Shown: positions 45,139-53,852 of the stretch, in pieces
How positions within the stretch are numbered: position 1 is the first letter of the stretch
Layout of the letters: every line of letters begins with the position of its first letter
Source: CAVTWY01 sp963738575
Lineage (GTDB): Bacteria; Pseudomonadota; Gammaproteobacteria; Burkholderiales; Burkholderiaceae_C
Assembly: GCA_963738575.1 (NCBI GenBank)
Contig: CAVTWY010000002.1
Coordinates: 558,001 to 622,000 of the forward strand
Direction of reading: 5' to 3'
DNA length: 64,000 nucleotides
Translations under genes and position numbers: made by a program
Notes under the pieces: model-generated
What the model saw: only the letters and a program-made list of their open reading frames with translations
What the model was told of the DNA's origin: nothing
Databases searched by the model: none

Positions 45139-46254
45139 ATGTTATTCGATACCACCCTTCGACGGGACCTGGCACGCACGTTTGGCGCGACGCTGGTGGT
45201 TCTGCTGACGATTGTCCTGACCAGCATGCTGATCAAGACCATTCGTCAGGCCGCCTACGGCAGCGTTGCGCCGCAAGACATCGTGCTGTTGCTGGGCTAC
45301 ACGGCGTTGGGGCACATGGCCACGATTTTGTCGTTGACACTGTTCATCACCGTGGTGATTGCCTTGGGCCGGATGTACCGTGACAGTGAAATGGCCGTGT
45401 GGTTTGCAAGCGGCGCGGGATTGACACGGTTCATCAAGCCGGTACTTCGCATGGCTTGGCCGGTGCTGTTCGTAATTGGTTTGCTGATGATCTTTGTATG
45501 GCCGTGGGGCAACTTGCAAAGCCTCAAACTGCGCGACACCTACCAAAGTCGATCCGACGTATCGCGCGTCGCGCCTGGGGTTTTTCAGACTTCCAAGGAC
45601 GGTTCTCGCGTGTTCTTTGTCGAACGTGATCTGGATCAGTCGTCAGGGCAAAGTCAGGCGCGCAATGTCTTTGTGTTGGTCACCCGAGGACACACCGAGG
45701 CTGTGGTGTCGGCCAACATGGGGCGCATCGAGTCTCGCGACGGTGATCAATGGTTGCTGTTGGAGCGCGGGCAGCGCAACGACCTGAACAGCAAGACGGG
45801 CGAGAAATCCGTCGCAGCGTTTGAGCGATACGAGATTTTAGTGAGTGAGAGTGCCGCTCGCACGGCCCAAGCGGTCGCCCCCAAAGTCAAAAGCACGTTG
45901 GACCTGCTGCTGACACCCGATCAGACCAATCAAGGCGAATTGGTCTGGCGGTTCGGCATGACACTCGGCGCAGGCAATTTGTTGCTGCTGGGCATCGGCC
46001 TTGCATCGCGAAATCCGCGTCGCCCCAGCAACTGGAACATGCTTTTTGCGTTGCTGGCCTTTGTTGTTTACTTCAATCTCATCAACCTCTCGCAGGCTTG
46101 GGTCGCCTCGGGACGCTATTCAATGGGCGCGGCGCTCGTGGCGCTGCACGGTTCGGCCTTTTTACTGGCCAGCGCCCTGATCTGGTGGCGCGACCACGCC
46201 ACCTCGATTCGACTTACCCCATGGCCACTGCGCCAACGCTTGGCGGGGGCCTGA
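45139..46254 (+). CDS. lptF: LPS export permease LptF
   Basis: About 371 aa, an inner-membrane subunit of the LptB2FG lipopolysaccharide extractor. Three N-terminal membrane segments (TLVVLLTIVLTSMLI, LLLGYTALGHMATILSLTLFITVVIAL, WPVLFVIGLLMIFVW), a periplasmic jellyroll domain (about 130-255), and three C-terminal helices (LLLLGIGLASRNPRR, LFALLAFVVYFNLI) match the LptF/LptG plan. The ATG at 45139 gives the usual MLFDTTLRRDLARTF start; an earlier TTG at 45112 is less likely. lptG follows directly. Confidence 0.94.
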   Translation: MLFDTTLRRDLARTFGATLVVLLTIVLTSMLIKTIRQAAYGSVAPQDIVLLLGYTALGHMATILSLTLFITVVIALGRMYRDSEMAVWFASGAGLTRFIKPVLRMAWPVLFVIGLLMIFVWPWGNLQSLKLRDTYQSRSDVSRVAPGVFQTSKDGSRVFFVERDLDQSSGQSQARNVFVLVTRGHTEAVVSANMGRIESRDGDQWLLLERGQRNDLNSKTGEKSVAAFERYEILVSESAARTAQAVAPKVKSTLDLLLTPDQTNQGELVWRFGMTLGAGNLLLLGIGLASRNPRRPSNWNMLFALLAFVVYFNLINLSQAWVASGRYSMGAALVALHGSAFLLASALIWWRDHATSIRLTPWPLRQRLAGA

Positions 46255-47367
46255 ATGCGAACCGTGCGTCGGCTGCTTTACCGCGACATCGTTTCGTCCG
46301 TGCTGTTCGTGACGCTTGCGTTTTTGTCCTTGTTCTTTTTCATTGACTTTGTGGGCGCCCTGGAAGATGTCGGCAAGCGCGGGTTTGGGGTGCAAAGCGC
46401 GCTCCTCTCCACGCTGCTTGAGATCCCCAGTCACTTGTACGAATTGCTGCCCATCACGGTGCTGATCGGCACGGTATTTTCGCTGGCGCGCTTGGCGCAA
46501 ACATCCGAGTTCACCATCCTTCGCACCGGGGGCCTCGGGCCGGGCCGAGCCCTCTCCCTGCTGGCCGTGCTGGGCCTTGTTTTTGCCCTCTTGACGCTGT
46601 TGACAGGTGACGTACTCGCACCACTGAGCGCAAGAACAGCGGCATCCCTGAAGTCAAGTCTGAGCGGCGGCACCGACCTGGGGCGCACCGGCGCCTGGTT
46701 GCGCGATCAGCGACAAACAAAAGATGGCGTTCGCAACGTGTCCGCCAACGTTGCACGTGTTGGCAAAGAAGGTCAGCTTGAGGGCGTCCGGCTTTTTGAA
46801 TTTGACCAACTGGGCCAGTTGCGCAGCCGCGTCAGCGCCGCACGGGGTGTGATCGCTGACAACGGGTTTTGGCAGCTCGAGCAAGCGACCGTGACGCAGT
46901 GGGACCAGGCCAATGCCACCACACCCGCATCAGCGGTTGATACAACGCACGCCAGCTTGCCATGGCCCACCAACTTGGATGCAGGCGTCGTGTCGGCGGC
47001 TGTGTTACCCGTGGCCACCATGTCGACGCTCGAGCTGTGGCGTTACGCCAACCACCTCAGCGATCGTGAACAGGCCGCGCAGCGCCACACCATCCAGTTT
47101 TGGAAAAAAGCGTTCTACCCTTTTGCGTGTTTGGTCATGGTGGCGTTGGCACTGCCGTTTGCCTACCTCAACGCGCGTGCCGGCGGGATCAGCCTTAAAG
47201 TGTTTGGTGGCATCTTGCTTGGCATCAGCTTCGTTGTTTTGAACAGCGTCGCCGAACAACTGGGTGTGCTCAGTGACTGGACACCTTGGATGGTTGCCGC
47301 CGCACCCAGTGTTTTGTATCTTCTGCTCTCGCTGGGCGCTTTTGCCTGGCTGGTGAGGTATCGATGA
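46255..47367 (+). CDS. lptG: LPS export permease LptG
   Basis: A 370-residue partner of LptF. It starts MRTVRRLLYRDIVSSVLFVTLAF immediately after the lptF stop codon (no gap). Membrane segments lie at about 13-35, 60-75, 100-120 and three at the C-terminus (FYPFACLVMVALALPFAYL, FGGILLGISFVVLN, SVLYLLLSLGAFAWLV), with a periplasmic domain between. The stop overlaps the cbiX start as ATGA. Confidence 0.94.
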   Translation: MRTVRRLLYRDIVSSVLFVTLAFLSLFFFIDFVGALEDVGKRGFGVQSALLSTLLEIPSHLYELLPITVLIGTVFSLARLAQTSEFTILRTGGLGPGRALSLLAVLGLVFALLTLLTGDVLAPLSARTAASLKSSLSGGTDLGRTGAWLRDQRQTKDGVRNVSANVARVGKEGQLEGVRLFEFDQLGQLRSRVSAARGVIADNGFWQLEQATVTQWDQANATTPASAVDTTHASLPWPTNLDAGVVSAAVLPVATMSTLELWRYANHLSDREQAAQRHTIQFWKKAFYPFACLVMVALALPFAYLNARAGGISLKVFGGILLGISFVVLNSVAEQLGVLSDWTPWMVAAAPSVLYLLLSLGAFAWLVRYR

Positions 47368-47741
47368 GTCAACGTGGATTGCTCTTGTTTGCGCATGGAG
47401 CGCGGGATGCGGCATGGGCTCGCCCTTTTGAGTCGGTGGCCGAGGCGATCCGCCGCCAGGCGCCACACCTGGCGGTGCGCTTGGCGTACCTTGAACACAT
47501 GGTGCCCAACATCGATGCCGCCTGCGGCTCGCTGGCGCGTGAGGGTTGCGCCCGCATCGACGTGATGCCTCTTTTCTTGGGCAGCGGTGGCCACGTGCAG
47601 CGCGACCTGCCCAACGCCGTGGAAGGGCTGCGCAAACGTCACGCCACCATCGAGTTCCGGCTCCACCCCCCGGTTGGAGAGGCTGCGTCCATGATTCAAG
47701 CCATGGCGGCCTTGTCCATAGAAGCCGTGGCCTCAGCGTGA
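47364..47741 (+). CDS. cbiX: CbiX/SirB-type sirohydrochlorin chelatase
   Basis: A 125-residue single-domain chelatase. It has the FAHGARDAAW motif (metal-binding His), AYLEHMVPNIDAA and MPLFLGSGGHVQRDLP (second His), all typical of short CbiX proteins. It inserts cobalt or iron into sirohydrochlorin, for B12 or siroheme. It overlaps lptG (ATGA) and the CysB-like regulator gene (GTGA), so translation is coupled at both ends. With a sulfur regulator next door, an iron/siroheme role for sulfite reductase is plausible. Confidence 0.9.
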   Translation: MSQRGLLLFAHGARDAAWARPFESVAEAIRRQAPHLAVRLAYLEHMVPNIDAACGSLAREGCARIDVMPLFLGSGGHVQRDLPNAVEGLRKRHATIEFRLHPPVGEAASMIQAMAALSIEAVASA

Positions 47742-48682
47742 ACCTCCATCAATTCAGATTTGTTCAAGAGGCCGCGCGACGGGGATTGAATCTCACCGAG
47801 ACCGCAAAGGCGCTAAACACATCACAACCAGGCGTGAGCAAAGCCATTCTGGAGTTGGAGGCTGAGCTTGGCATCGATATTTTTGAGCGCCATGGCAAAC
47901 GCTTGCGCCGCATCACCGACCCCGGCAAACTCGTGCTGCAGTCGATCGAGACCATTTTGCGTGAGGTCGGCAACTTAAAACGCATCGGCGACGAGTTTGC
48001 CGATCGAGCGTCCGGGACGCTGAGCATCGCGGCAACCCATACGCAGGCGCGATACGTGTTGCCTCAGCCAGTGGCCCGGTTGCGCATCAGTCACCCGACG
48101 GTCACGATCAGCTTGTACCAAGGCACGCCTGCCGAGGTGGCCCGCATGCTTGTCGAAGAGACAGCCGACATGGGGCTGGCCACCGAAGCGTTGGCCGGCT
48201 ACAGCGAATTGATCACACTGCCCTGCTACGAGTGGCAACACGTGTTGGTGGTGCCGCTGTCGCACCCACTGGCCACCGTTGACAGACCCACACTTGAGCA
48301 ACTGGCGCAGCACCCGCTGGTCACCTACCACCCCGCCTTCGCTGGTCGCACGCGCATCGACGCAGCTTTTGCCCTGCGTGGCCTGAAGCCCAATGTGGTG
48401 TTGGAGGCAATCGACTCCGACGTCATCAAAACCTATGCACGCCTCGGCTTGGGCGTTGGTATCGTGGCAGCGATGGCCGTTGGAAATGACGCCGCAGACG
48501 CCGACCTGGTCACGCGCCCATTGGGCCACCTCTTTGGCAGCAACGTGACGCGGATCGCGTTCAAGCGCGGCGCGTACCTGCGCAACTACGTCTACACCTT
48601 GGCTGAACTGCTGTCCGATCGGTTCACCCGCGCGCTGATCGACCGGGCCATGCAAGGTGGTGCCGACCATCACGAGCTTTGA
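47738..48682 (+). CDS. cysB: CysB-type LysR regulator of sulfur metabolism
   Basis: About 314 aa. The N-terminal winged HTH (NLHQFRFVQEAARRGLNLTETAKALNTSQPGVSKAILELE) is near-diagnostic for CysB/Cbl. The effector domain has TTHTQARYVLP-like TH.QARYVLPQPV, LYQGTPAEVA, and VLEAIDSDVIKTYARLGLGVGIVA, matching the N-acetylserine/sulfate-binding fold. It starts at the GTG at 47738, overlapping the cbiX stop as GTGA. It probably activates sulfate assimilation genes elsewhere. Confidence 0.92.
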   Translation: MNLHQFRFVQEAARRGLNLTETAKALNTSQPGVSKAILELEAELGIDIFERHGKRLRRITDPGKLVLQSIETILREVGNLKRIGDEFADRASGTLSIAATHTQARYVLPQPVARLRISHPTVTISLYQGTPAEVARMLVEETADMGLATEALAGYSELITLPCYEWQHVLVVPLSHPLATVDRPTLEQLAQHPLVTYHPAFAGRTRIDAAFALRGLKPNVVLEAIDSDVIKTYARLGLGVGIVAAMAVGNDAADADLVTRPLGHLFGSNVTRIAFKRGAYLRNYVYTLAELLSDRFTRALIDRAMQGGADHHEL

Positions 48683-48715
48683 TCGAATTCAATCCCTTAT
48701 GTTTGACGTTCAACC

Positions 48716-49870
48716 ATGCACATGACACCCATCCTGCAATCGCGCCTGCCCCTTGTTGGCACCACCATTTTCACGGTGATGTCGACACTGGCCACCGAAC
48801 ACAGGGCCATCAACCTGGGGCAGGGCTTCCCTGATTTTGAGTGCAACCCAGCGCTGCTGGACGCTGTCGATCGTGCCATGCGTGCGGGACACAACCAATA
48901 CCCTCCGATGACCGGTGTTCCGGCACTTCGCGAAGCCGTGTCTGACAAAATTGACTTGCTGTATGGCCACCGCTACAACGCAGACACCGAGGTCACCATC
49001 ACTGCGGGAGCCACGCAGGCTATCTTCACAACCATCATGGCGTTGGTGCACCCTGGTGATGAGGTGGTGGTCTTGGAACCTTGCTACGACAGCTACGCCC
49101 CCAGCATTGAATTGGCGGGTGCGAAGGTGGTGCGGGTGCCATTGACGCCGCGATCATTCAGGCCTGATTTCACTGCCCTTGCGGCATCCCTTTCCGCTCG
49201 GACGCGCGCCATCATCATCAACTCACCGCACAACCCGACGGCCACGGTGTGGACGCTTGCCGAGATGAACCAGCTGGCTGCGCTGCTGGCACCCACCCAT
49301 GTTGTTTTGATCAGCGACGAGGTGTACGAGCACATGGTGTTTGATGGCTCGGCGCACGTCAGCGCCGCTTCCTTGCCGTCGCTGGTGCAGCGCAGCGTCA
49401 TCGTTTCGAGTTTTGGAAAGACCTACCATGTCACGGGCTGGAAAGTCGGATACGTGGCCGCACCTGCGGCCATGATGGCGGAGTTTCGCAAGGTTCACCA
49501 GTTCAACGTGTTCACCGTCAACACACCCATGCAGCACGCTCTGGCGTCCTTCATGCGCGACGCCTCGCACCACCTTTCCTTGGCGTCGTTCTACCAACAC
49601 AAGCGTGATCGATTTCGGGCGGGGATAGCGTCCAGTCGATTGAAGCTGATGCCGTGTGAAGGAAGCTACTTTCAGAGTGTTGATTACGCTGCCGTCAGCG
49701 ACATGCCAGAAGCCGACTTTTGTCGCCACCTCACCACCGCGCATGGTGTGGCAGCCATTCCGATGTCAGCCTTTTACGCCAGTGGCTTTGAGCAACGCAT
49801 CGTTCGCTTGTGTTTCGCCAAACGCGATCAAACGCTGGACGAGGCGTTGACGCGACTGTCCAAAGTTTGA
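48716..49870 (+). CDS. ybdL: YbdL-type PLP aminotransferase (methionine-type)
   Basis: A 384-residue fold type I class I aminotransferase. NLGQGFPDFECNPALLDAV, TAGATQAIF, NSPHNPTA, SDEVYEHMVFDG and the Schiff-base Lys in FGKTYHVTGWKVGY match YbdL, which transaminates methionine and aromatic keto acids (methionine salvage). The ATG at 48716 is used; ATG 48722 is also possible. It is 33 bp after cysB on the same strand; if co-transcribed this adds a second sulfur-related gene to the run. Confidence 0.9.
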   Translation: MHMTPILQSRLPLVGTTIFTVMSTLATEHRAINLGQGFPDFECNPALLDAVDRAMRAGHNQYPPMTGVPALREAVSDKIDLLYGHRYNADTEVTITAGATQAIFTTIMALVHPGDEVVVLEPCYDSYAPSIELAGAKVVRVPLTPRSFRPDFTALAASLSARTRAIIINSPHNPTATVWTLAEMNQLAALLAPTHVVLISDEVYEHMVFDGSAHVSAASLPSLVQRSVIVSSFGKTYHVTGWKVGYVAAPAAMMAEFRKVHQFNVFTVNTPMQHALASFMRDASHHLSLASFYQHKRDRFRAGIASSRLKLMPCEGSYFQSVDYAAVSDMPEADFCRHLTTAHGVAAIPMSAFYASGFEQRIVRLCFAKRDQTLDEALTRLSKV

Positions 49871-49914
49871 GGCTTGGAGGCAGCGATTGCCAAGTGGTTC
49901 TCGGGTGCCGCAAG

Positions 49915-51813
49915 CTAGTGTTTGGGAGGTGTGTCGAGCGGCAAATCCAAATCAATCTTGGGGAGTGCTTCAGTCAAAGAGCCTCGATAAGGTGTCAGCG
50001 GGACGTGTCGGCTTGAAATGTCCAAATCGAGCGCGCCATGGCTGCTTGGCATCGTTGCCGTGACGGGGTGCGCAGGCGGTTGTATCGACGGCGACTTGGG
50101 TGATTCGCTGGCGCCGTCAAGAGGCAACAGCACATCGACATCTGCAGCCCCGTCCACCTGGCGTCCGTCGTCGTGGAGTTTGCGCGCCAATTGGTACAAG
50201 AACAGCACGTCTTGGTAGGCCGGTAAGTCAAACAGCTCATCATCGTCAGAGCGCCCAAACGCCATCGCCTCCAGTTCCGCCATGGCATCAATCGGTTTGG
50301 CCCAAGTGGCCTGCAACTTGAGCACGTGGATGGGGTAATCCTCGAGCACCCGGCCCGCATGGGCGTCGTGATCCCATTCGGGCGCCACGCTGTTGAAGCG
50401 CTGGTTGAATCGCCTGCGCATCAACTCGTAGTCTTCACGCTCTCCGCGGCGACGGTAAAGCTCCAGCAGCTTGAGGTACGGCATGGGCGCCGAGCCGCCC
50501 GTGCTGCGCAGGTGCGCCACCAACAAATCAATGGCTGCGTCGTCGTGACCCAAGGCGATGAAAAAATCGGCTTCTTGTTCCAAGTCAATTTGTTCATCGA
50601 CGGTCACAGCGCGATGGGCATCGCCCAGGGCACCGATGGCACCTGTGGCGCCAGCATTCAGCTTGCCATCTTGATTGACCGAAGATGCGGCCGGCCGAGG
50701 TCGCATGACACCGACTGTCGAGTCATGGAAACCGCTGGCTTCGGCGGCAGGTGTACCGGTCGCCTTCGAAGGCTCGCCGACTGCAGCGTCGGTGCTGGCA
50801 CTTGTCGCCAAACTGCGGCTGTCACGGTTCCACCAAGCCTCGCGTTGGCGCTGACTGCGCGTTTGACGCAATCGAAGACCCAACCAAACAGCGGCCCCCG
50901 ACCCCAACAGCGCCAAGGCGGCCAAGAGTGGCAACCACTGGGCATCGCTGCTGTTGCGGGCAAGCTGAACTTGCAAGCGCGCCATCGCGTCAAGCTGCGC
51001 CTTGGAGTCAGCGCGAAGTTTGGTAATTTCTGACTCGAGAGCCAGCACCCGCTGCTGAGCCGCCGATGCGGCTTGTTCTGCTGCCAGTGCGCTGGCTTTG
51101 GCGGCTGCTGATTGTGTTTGAGCCGCTTCTAACACGTCGCGCGACATGGAAACGGCGCCTGTGTCTAGCCTCAACCTTGCACCTTCGGTTGCTGTTCGCG
51201 CCGGGGCGGACGTGGCAACGGAGGCACTTGGTGGAGCTTCAGCGGTTTTGCGTTGGTCGCGCCTTGAAACGCCCGTGGCACGGGGGCCACTCGCGGGTCG
51301 AGTCGCAGCCTGGGCACGCCGCGCCCGCGATGGGCTGCGCACGTCACCAACGGCCGCCGCGCTGCTGGGAAATCTTGCGGCTGAGGGCACTGCGTCGCGC
51401 GGCTCGAAATCGGGCTGCGATGCCGTGGCAAGTACAACGGGCGGATCAGCCAGCAGCGTGAAACTGCGTGAAAATCGCGTCGGGCAGCCAACGTGCACCG
51501 TCACAATCAGCACGGGTTCTTCAACCACCAAACTCGATACCACGCGCACGATGCGGGATGCATCAGCAGTGCCCTGGGTCACGCGAGCGCGCACTGCACT
51601 GCCGGGCCACATCACGTCGCCATGCAGCACCTCGGCACGCAAACACTCGGCTGGCAGCGTTTCGCCGTCATCGAGCGTTACTGGCACCGCGATGCTGAGT
51701 GGCTGGCCCAAGGTAACCGCACTGCGCACGCGCCCAAAACTCAGCGCTTGCGCGTCGAGGGTTGTCGCTGCAGAAGCAACCAGGGCAGACCAAACAACGA
51801 CTGAAAAACGCAT
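49915..51813 (-). CDS. FimV/HubP-like polar or pilus-associated membrane protein
   Basis: A 632-residue protein. A signal peptide (to about DAQA) is followed by a FimV N-terminal-like domain (LSFGRVRSAVTLGQPLSIAVPV). Then comes a low-complexity Ala/Pro/Ser/Arg region, a coiled coil (about 240-285, AALESEITKL-like), one membrane segment (WLPLLAALALLGSGAAVWLGL, about 290-310), and a cytoplasmic part with a TPR-like region (DLEQEADFFIALGHDDAAIDLL) and the FimV C-terminal pattern DLDISS ... KIDLDLPLD. Such proteins organise cell poles and type IV pili. The PGRP-type LysM domain is not clear here. It is a single gene, convergent with ybdL. Confidence 0.85.
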   Translation of the reverse strand: MRFSVVVWSALVASAATTLDAQALSFGRVRSAVTLGQPLSIAVPVTLDDGETLPAECLRAEVLHGDVMWPGSAVRARVTQGTADASRIVRVVSSLVVEEPVLIVTVHVGCPTRFSRSFTLLADPPVVLATASQPDFEPRDAVPSAARFPSSAAAVGDVRSPSRARRAQAATRPASGPRATGVSRRDQRKTAEAPPSASVATSAPARTATEGARLRLDTGAVSMSRDVLEAAQTQSAAAKASALAAEQAASAAQQRVLALESEITKLRADSKAQLDAMARLQVQLARNSSDAQWLPLLAALALLGSGAAVWLGLRLRQTRSQRQREAWWNRDSRSLATSASTDAAVGEPSKATGTPAAEASGFHDSTVGVMRPRPAASSVNQDGKLNAGATGAIGALGDAHRAVTVDEQIDLEQEADFFIALGHDDAAIDLLVAHLRSTGGSAPMPYLKLLELYRRRGEREDYELMRRRFNQRFNSVAPEWDHDAHAGRVLEDYPIHVLKLQATWAKPIDAMAELEAMAFGRSDDDELFDLPAYQDVLFLYQLARKLHDDGRQVDGAADVDVLLPLDGASESPKSPSIQPPAHPVTATMPSSHGALDLDISSRHVPLTPYRGSLTEALPKIDLDLPLDTPPKH

Positions 51814-51947
51814 GCGAGGAGGCGACGCAAAGGTTCCGTTTCAACGACTGCAACACTCTAGCATGCAGGCTGTGTGGGGCAGCGACACTCGCCGTGCTGG
51901 CATGGCAGCCGTGCAACAATCCCACCGCAGCGAGGAGACACTGAAAA

Positions 51948-52742
51948 ATGCCCGCAGAGCTCTTGACCGAACGCCCTCACCCGCACACCCTGGTGCTCAC
52001 GATCAGCGACCCCGCCACGCGCAACACCCTGTCGCCGCAGGTCTACGCCGCTGGCGTCGAGGCACTCAACACAGCCGAGCACGACACGGCGGTGCGCTGT
52101 GTGATTTTGCGTGGCGCCGGCGACCACTTTTGTGGCGGCGGCAACCTTCAGCGTCTCGTGGCAACGCGCGCTTTGGGCGACGTCGAGGGCCCAGCACAGC
52201 AAGCGCAGTCCGTTGAACGCCTGGGCAGCTTCGTTGAAACACTCTACGCATTTCCCAAACCCATCATCGCAGCTGTCGAGGGTTTTGCCGCCGGCGCCGG
52301 GTTTTCGCTGGCGCTGGGTTGCGACTTGATCGTGGCGGCTGAGGACGCCAAATTTGTGATGTCGTACGGCAAAGTTGGGTTGTCACCCGATGGCGGGGGG
52401 TCGTGGCAGCTCGCGCGCCGCGTACCGTCAAACGTCGCCCTGAAAATGCTTTGGCTGCCTGAGCCTGTCACGGCTTCGCAAGCGCTGGCTTGGGGGCTTG
52501 TGAACGAGATCGCCCCCAAGGGCCTCGCCCTGAGCGTCGCCATGGCCCTGGCGTCGCGACTGGCCTTGATGGCGCCCAACGCTGTGGCAAGCGCCAAAGA
52601 GTTGCAACATGCGGCCATGACCAACCTGCTTGGCGATCAACTCAAGTTGGAGGCCCAGCACTTCGTCGCCAATGCTTTCCACGCCAATGGCGGTGAGGGC
52701 ATGCAGGCCTTCTTGGACAAGCGCCCACCCATGTTTGGCTGA
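51948..52742 (+). CDS. Enoyl-CoA hydratase/isomerase family protein
   Basis: A 264-residue crotonase-fold enzyme. The oxyanion-hole strands HFCGGGNLQRL and AVEGFAAGAGFSLALGCDLIVAAEDAKF are present; the Glu of SYGKVGLSPDGGGSW replaces the usual hydratase pair with Asp/Gly, so it may be a hydratase or isomerase of unusual type. It begins the fatty/organic acid catabolic cluster with the APH kinase, acyl-CoA dehydrogenase and GST genes. Confidence 0.9.
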   Translation: MPAELLTERPHPHTLVLTISDPATRNTLSPQVYAAGVEALNTAEHDTAVRCVILRGAGDHFCGGGNLQRLVATRALGDVEGPAQQAQSVERLGSFVETLYAFPKPIIAAVEGFAAGAGFSLALGCDLIVAAEDAKFVMSYGKVGLSPDGGGSWQLARRVPSNVALKMLWLPEPVTASQALAWGLVNEIAPKGLALSVAMALASRLALMAPNAVASAKELQHAAMTNLLGDQLKLEAQHFVANAFHANGGEGMQAFLDKRPPMFG

Positions 52743-52745
52743 TCC

Positions 52746-53831
52746 ATGAACGACACCAACAACGCGTTTGTCGGCACCAAGCCAGTCAGCGGACGCCACC
52801 AGTTTGATGCGCCATCGCTTGCGGCCTGGCTTGCCGCCAACGTGTCTGGCTTTGAGGGTCCACTTGCCGTGTCCCAGTTCAAAGGCGGCCAGTCCAACCC
52901 AACCTACAAGCTTGACACGCCTTTCAAGTCGTATGTCATGCGCAGCAAGCCAGGCCCCGTGGCCAAACTGTTGCCATCAGCACACGCCATCGAGCGAGAG
53001 TACCGCGTGATGCACGCCTTGCGAAGCACCGACGTGCCGGTGGCCCGCATGCACGCACTTTGCGACGACGAAAGTGTCATTGGCCGCGCGTTTTACGTGA
53101 TGGACTATGTGGAAGGTCGGGTGTTGTGGGACCAGTCGCTTCCCGGCCTCGAAAAACCCGAACGCGCGGCGATTTACGATGAGATGAACCGCGTGATGGC
53201 CACCTTGCATCGCGTCAACCCAGCGGATGTGACGTTGGCTGACTACGGCAGGCCAGGGAATTACTTTGCGCGGCAGATTGCGCGCTGGAGCAAGCAGTAC
53301 CAAGCCTCAGTGACCGACCCGATTGACGCCATGGACCGGCTCATCGAATGGTTGCCGGCCAACATCCCCGCAAGCGCCCATGACGAGCGTGAAGTGGCCA
53401 TCGTGCATGGCGACTTTCGCCTGGATAACATGATCTTTCACCCCACTGAGGCGCGCGTGGTGGCGGTGCTCGACTGGGAACTGTCAACGCTGGGCCACCC
53501 GCTGGCTGATTTCAGCTACCACTGCATGGCTTGGCACATTCCGCACACAACGGGCCGCGGCATTGGCGGGCTTGACGCCGTGGCACTGGGCATCCCCACT
53601 GAGTCCCAGTACATGCGCCGCTATGCCGAACGCACAGGCAGGGACATACGCGCCATGGAGGCCGACTGGAACTTCTACCTCGCCTACAACCTCTTCCGCA
53701 TCGCTGCCATCCTGCAAGGCATTGCCAAACGTGCGCTGGACGGCACCGCCGCCAGCACGCAAGCGGCACAGGCCGCGCAAGGGGCTCGTCCCCTGGGCGA
53801 GTTGGGATGGCGTTACGCACAATCTGCTTGA
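52746..53831 (+). CDS. Phosphotransferase (APH/ACAD10-type) family protein
   Basis: A 361-residue APH-fold kinase-like protein. VSQFKGGQSNPTYKLD (Gly-rich loop), VMRSKPG (Lys), IVHGDFRLDNMIFHP (catalytic HGDxxxxN) and VLDWELSTLGHPLAD (DxE/D metal motif) are intact. Such proteins accompany acyl-CoA dehydrogenases of the ACAD10/11 group and are thought to phosphorylate hydroxyacyl-CoAs. It starts 3 bp after the enoyl-CoA hydratase stop and is followed by an acyl-CoA dehydrogenase, so that inference fits the context. Confidence 0.92.
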   Translation: MNDTNNAFVGTKPVSGRHQFDAPSLAAWLAANVSGFEGPLAVSQFKGGQSNPTYKLDTPFKSYVMRSKPGPVAKLLPSAHAIEREYRVMHALRSTDVPVARMHALCDDESVIGRAFYVMDYVEGRVLWDQSLPGLEKPERAAIYDEMNRVMATLHRVNPADVTLADYGRPGNYFARQIARWSKQYQASVTDPIDAMDRLIEWLPANIPASAHDEREVAIVHGDFRLDNMIFHPTEARVVAVLDWELSTLGHPLADFSYHCMAWHIPHTTGRGIGGLDAVALGIPTESQYMRRYAERTGRDIRAMEADWNFYLAYNLFRIAAILQGIAKRALDGTAASTQAAQAAQGARPLGELGWRYAQSA

Positions 53832-53852
53832 TCTGAACACTGGAGTCACACC

